DNA from: Populus alba | Taxonomy: Eukaryota; Streptophyta; Magnoliopsida; Malpighiales; Salicaceae | Assembly: GCF_005239225.2 (NCBI RefSeq) | Contig: NC_133299.1 | Location: 6,328,967-6,392,966 of the forward strand | DNA length: 64,000 nucleotides | Direction: 5' to 3' | Shown: piece after piece, positions 60,641-64,000 of the stretch | Layout of the letters: every line of letters starts with the position of its first letter | How positions within the stretch are numbered: position 1 is the first letter of the stretch | Position numbers and translations under genes: made by a program | Notes under the pieces: generated by a model | What the model was told of the DNA's origin: nothing | Seen by the model: the letters and a program-made list of their open reading frames with translations, nothing else | Databases searched by the model: none

Positions 60641-63243
60641 AGGTGCAACGCACGTGCTAGCTTGTGGGAAGGCTTTGTTATCTTTCAATGGCGTGTGAGA
60701 CTTTAAACGACATCCTAACACCTCCTTTCATGGCGACATTCAAAGTGTCTCGACGTGATCTTCCTGTTAGTCACACATGTGTACACAAAATCATGACAGT
60801 TGGGTTCTTATGAACTTTTTCTTTCCTTCTTTTTTTTTCTCTCTCTCTTCTCATTAGGTTTTCGTTGCTTTGTAAAAAAATTAAAGGTGTCTTATCATTT
60901 GTTTTTTATATCAAATTTATTACTCATTTTTTTATTGCTATTTATTTTTTTTAATATCCTTTTTAGTATTGATTTTTTCCCTTCAATTTCGTCCCTCATT
61001 AGTTGGTTTTAATTAGTTTTTAAATCAAATTTAATCTCAATTCTTTCGATTGTTGTTTTTTTTATCTTTTTCTTCATTGATTTTTTTTTAATTTTATCAC
61101 TCAACATTTGATTTAAGTTTATTTTATATCAATTATGGTTTTTATTTTTTTTATTGGTATTTTTTTTATCCTTTTTTATTGATTTTTTTTTAATTGCATT
61201 CATTAGCATTTGATTAATTGGGAATTTTCCTTTGTGATTTTTTAGGGCTTTCCTTCTATAAGGTTACTCCTAAGCTTATGACTAAGGTCATTGATTTTGC
61301 AGAATATTGCAAGCTGATCGTGGTTTTTTAGGTTCTTTTTTAAAATTAATTGTGTTTTTTTTTTTTTTTTATCATTCAGAATTTCATTGGTTGGGAATTG
61401 GTCTTAGTATAGCTTTTTCACTTGTCTTTTTATAGGGTCATCCTGAACATAGGATGTGGGTTATCCCGGGTCATTTTTTTTTTAATTTTACCCTTCAACT
61501 TAGATTGTTTGATGATTGAGCTTCATAATTTTATTTAATTTGCTTTCAATGAAGTTACCCAGATATCACAACCAAGTCATGAATTTGACATACTAACCTA
61601 AATAGGCTCATATCATTTTCTTACCATTTTAAAATTTCTTTATTTTTATCCTGAAACATTTGACTTATTTTAAAATGGTTTTAAATTATTATTTTTTTAT
61701 TTTGAATCCTATAGAGTTTTTCCAACCTCATTTAATTTTTGCTTTATTATGAAATAAGATTATGAAGATATTTTAAGAATATGTGGAGGATATCTTTTTG
61801 TGGTACTAGCAAACGTTTATTTTTTTGGTTCATCATTATTAATTTTTTTTTTGTTGTTTTATGAGGACGTGTGTTCTAAATTGACCTCTGGTTTGATGCG
61901 TGTGTTCCGAACTGACCTCTAGTTTGGTGCATGCGGCATTTTTTTTCGTCTTTCATCCTTAATTTGTATGTTGACCTTGCAAATTTAAAATTAGTTCTTC
62001 AATTATTTATCCCTTCACATTTAGTCCCTTTTATTTTGATTATAATTTTTTTAAAAAATGATATAAGAAATTTGATTTTTTTTTTCAATTTTATCTCTCT
62101 TTAATTTTTTATCTTTCAAATCCAATCCCATTTTTTTTTAATTGATATTTGTTTTATTTGAGATGATTTTTAAAAGTTTATTTTTTTATGATTTCATCAT
62201 CCTTAAGTTTTTTTACTACGAATTTGATCATTATTATTTTAAGCTGATGTTTTTTTTTTCCTGGTTCCATCTCTCAAGGAGATTTCGACTCTAGTTATTT
62301 TTTTTTTATTTTTTTTATAGGATTTTTCACTAATTTTGGTAAGTATTCAGGTTATCTTGAGTCTTTTTATTTTTCATTATCCGTTAGATTTAGCTTTTTT
62401 ATAGATTTTTTTCAATTAAATTAAATTAGTTGATTTGATATAAGCATAAGATGTTCATCCCATGATATTTTGTTTAGTTGCTGTATAGGTTGTTGCACTA
62501 ACGACATGTACGACCTCTTTTGATATTTTCATAAAGCCTTTTGCAATAGCATTTCAAACATCTCGACAAGCTCTTTCTAGTTGTTGAGCTGTGTCTATGG
62601 CAGAGCGACTGGAGGTCTCCAACAAACTTTTCTTTCTTTTTATTCCAAATATAATACTATAAAATTATTTTTTATGGTTAATTATTGTCTTTTTATAGTT
62701 ATTTACGATTTTTTTTTTAAAATCATATAATTAAACTAACAGGCTTATAGAACTTGGTCGAGTAAAAAATCCAAATCTTATATTTTCCTTACTTATTTAA
62801 AAACAATAGTGTCGCCTTGATTTTTCTTTTTACATTTGAAAAAATTTAACTTTGCCAGCTGTGTAGCATAGGCCACGTATCTAATTTGCCAAATTATTAT
62901 AATAGTCTGAACTTTATGCCTAACTTATTTTTTAAAAATCAATCTTACTCTTGAATTATTTTGATTTCTTAATAAGAACCTATATTGTAATCACTTATTA
63001 AAAACCAATAATCTTTCTATAAAATGATATCATTTAGAAGATCAACAATTAAGATAAAAATATAGATGAAAAGCATTAAAAATAGATGGAAGATATTGAT
63101 TGAGAAATTTATAAAGTTTGAAAGTAAAATTGATGAAAAGCATTAAAATTATGAGAATTTAATCATTGAAACTGTCATTTTTCTTTTAATTTCTTTTTTG
63201 TAACAAAACCAAAATCATAGGGAGAGAAATGTAGTGTGAAGGA
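60641..63243. repeat. T-rich degenerate repeat region
   Basis: Variants of TTTTATC(A/C)(T/C)TCAACATTTGATT, GGGAATTG and TATAGGGTCATCC recur at about 61095, 61200, 61376 and 61490, with GC-richer tails such as GTGGGTTATCCCGGGTCA. Two blocks containing CATT(T)CAAA, CATCTCGAC and CTTTCTAGTTGTTGA-type sequence (60735-60772 and 62548-62588) lie on either side in the same orientation. This looks like a decayed composite repeat. No gene is seen. Confidence 0.5.
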
Positions 63244-63450
63244 CCCGTTTGGGATTGCGTTTGAAAAGTGCTTTTCACAAAATTTGAATTTTTTTTTTTG
63301 CTCGGAATTAATATGTTTTTGATGTTTTCAAATCATTTTGATGTGCTGATCTCAAAAATGATTTTTAAAAAATAAAATAACATTATTGGTATACTTTTCT
63401 GAATGAAAGCACTTTGAAAAGCAACCACAACCACACTCCCAAACACGCTC
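63244..63450. mobile_element. MITE with inverted termini (TTTGGGAxTG...AAAGTGCTTTT)
   Basis: The left end reads CGTTTGGGATTGCG, then GTTTGAAAAGTGCTTTT. The right end on the other strand reads GTGTTTGGGAGTGTGG, then GGTTGCTTTTCAAAGTGCTTT. About 35 bp pair with small gaps. The centre, CATTTTGATGTGCTGATCTC followed by AAAAATGATTTTTAAAAAAT, is the core shared with the AT-rich relics elsewhere in the window. I associate this repeat with Salicaceae genomes from memory. A clear target-site duplication was not seen. Confidence 0.7.
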
Positions 63451-64000
63451 GAAAAATGGGCTGGGTTGTTTATTAAAGGTTTTTTGAGTTTGGAAAATTG
63501 GGTTTTGGATTTTGAATCCATGTATTTCTTTCTTTTAATTGCTTATGTTCATGTTTAGCCTCTAGAGACAAAGATACAAGAAAATCCTTTTCATGACATT
63601 CCAAGAGCTTTTTCTTTTTGTTATAATTGTTCTTGTTTTAACTCCTTTTTGTTTTAATCTTTCCTAACTTCACAGTAACACATCTAGGTCATAGAACCAC
63701 CACAACAATAGTTTAATTGCAATTTTGATCAACCCTCTACATTTTCTTTTCAACCTACCATTACCTCCTCACCAAGACCATTTGAAGAGTGTTATTGTTC
63801 TCACTTTATATAGCAAGCATCATTGATAAAGCTAAAATAAAAAGTCATCCAAGGAGAAAGAATGTTATAGATGGAAAACATCCATTTATAAATTTGAAAC
63901 ACACGTTGTCCATGGATCTACCTATTGTAATTGAAACTACAATCACAAATAATTCAACTTTATATTAAAATAAGGTTATTAGCCATTTAATGGTTATAAT
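63451..64000. other. Right edge of window, no gene seen
   Basis: Moderately AT-rich sequence without a recognisable exon, element end or repeat. Confidence 0.5.

Overview
The window reads as nuclear DNA of a woody eudicot, most likely Salicaceae (poplar or willow). It is AT-rich, the genes have many introns, their products match land-plant families throughout, and the intergenic DNA carries AT-rich MITE-like repeats of a kind I associate with Populus. The species call is inference from repeat style and protein similarity recalled from memory; no search was run.

Seven protein-coding loci are supported by reading exons across canonical splice sites. From left to right they are: the 3' part of an NF-YA transcription factor gene of the NF-YA2/10 type with a miR169-like site in its 3' UTR (+, 1176-2734); a chloroplast two-RRM ribonucleoprotein of the CP33 type (+, 3428-5335); a 12-exon TatD-type nuclease (-, 7572-14080); a bHLH10/89/91-type anther regulator (-, 17002-18668); a plasma-membrane Qa-SNARE of the SYP121/122 clade (-, 31857-33269); a CDC20 homologue interrupted by an in-frame TGA (-, 38099-40190); and a 28-exon TRAPPC8/Trs85 gene (-, 47082-58432). 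For every complete gene the exon phases were checked by adding up exon lengths.

The space between genes is dominated by mobile-element remains. Three non-autonomous elements have visible target-site duplications: a TRIM retrotransposon inside a TatD intron (9572-10638, AATCC), a CACTA-type element (14636-16583, ATT) and a hAT-type element (28795-29764, ATGTGGGT). There are also decayed relics of an LTR retrotransposon, a LINE and a MULE, a roughly 110-bp tandem array at 6380-6990, several segmental duplications, compound microsatellites and copies of a MITE family. I see no recognisable gene in 19-31.8 kb, 40.5-47.0 kb or 58.5-64 kb.

The genes do not form a functional cluster. The order CP33 - TatD - SYP12x matches what I recall of Arabidopsis At3g52380-At3g52390-At3g52400, so this is best seen as an ancestrally conserved syntenic segment. 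I did not find a convincing undescribed biological system. The points most worth a second look are the nonsense codon in CDC20, the tiny first exons and GC-AG intron of TatD, and the datable small transposon insertions.
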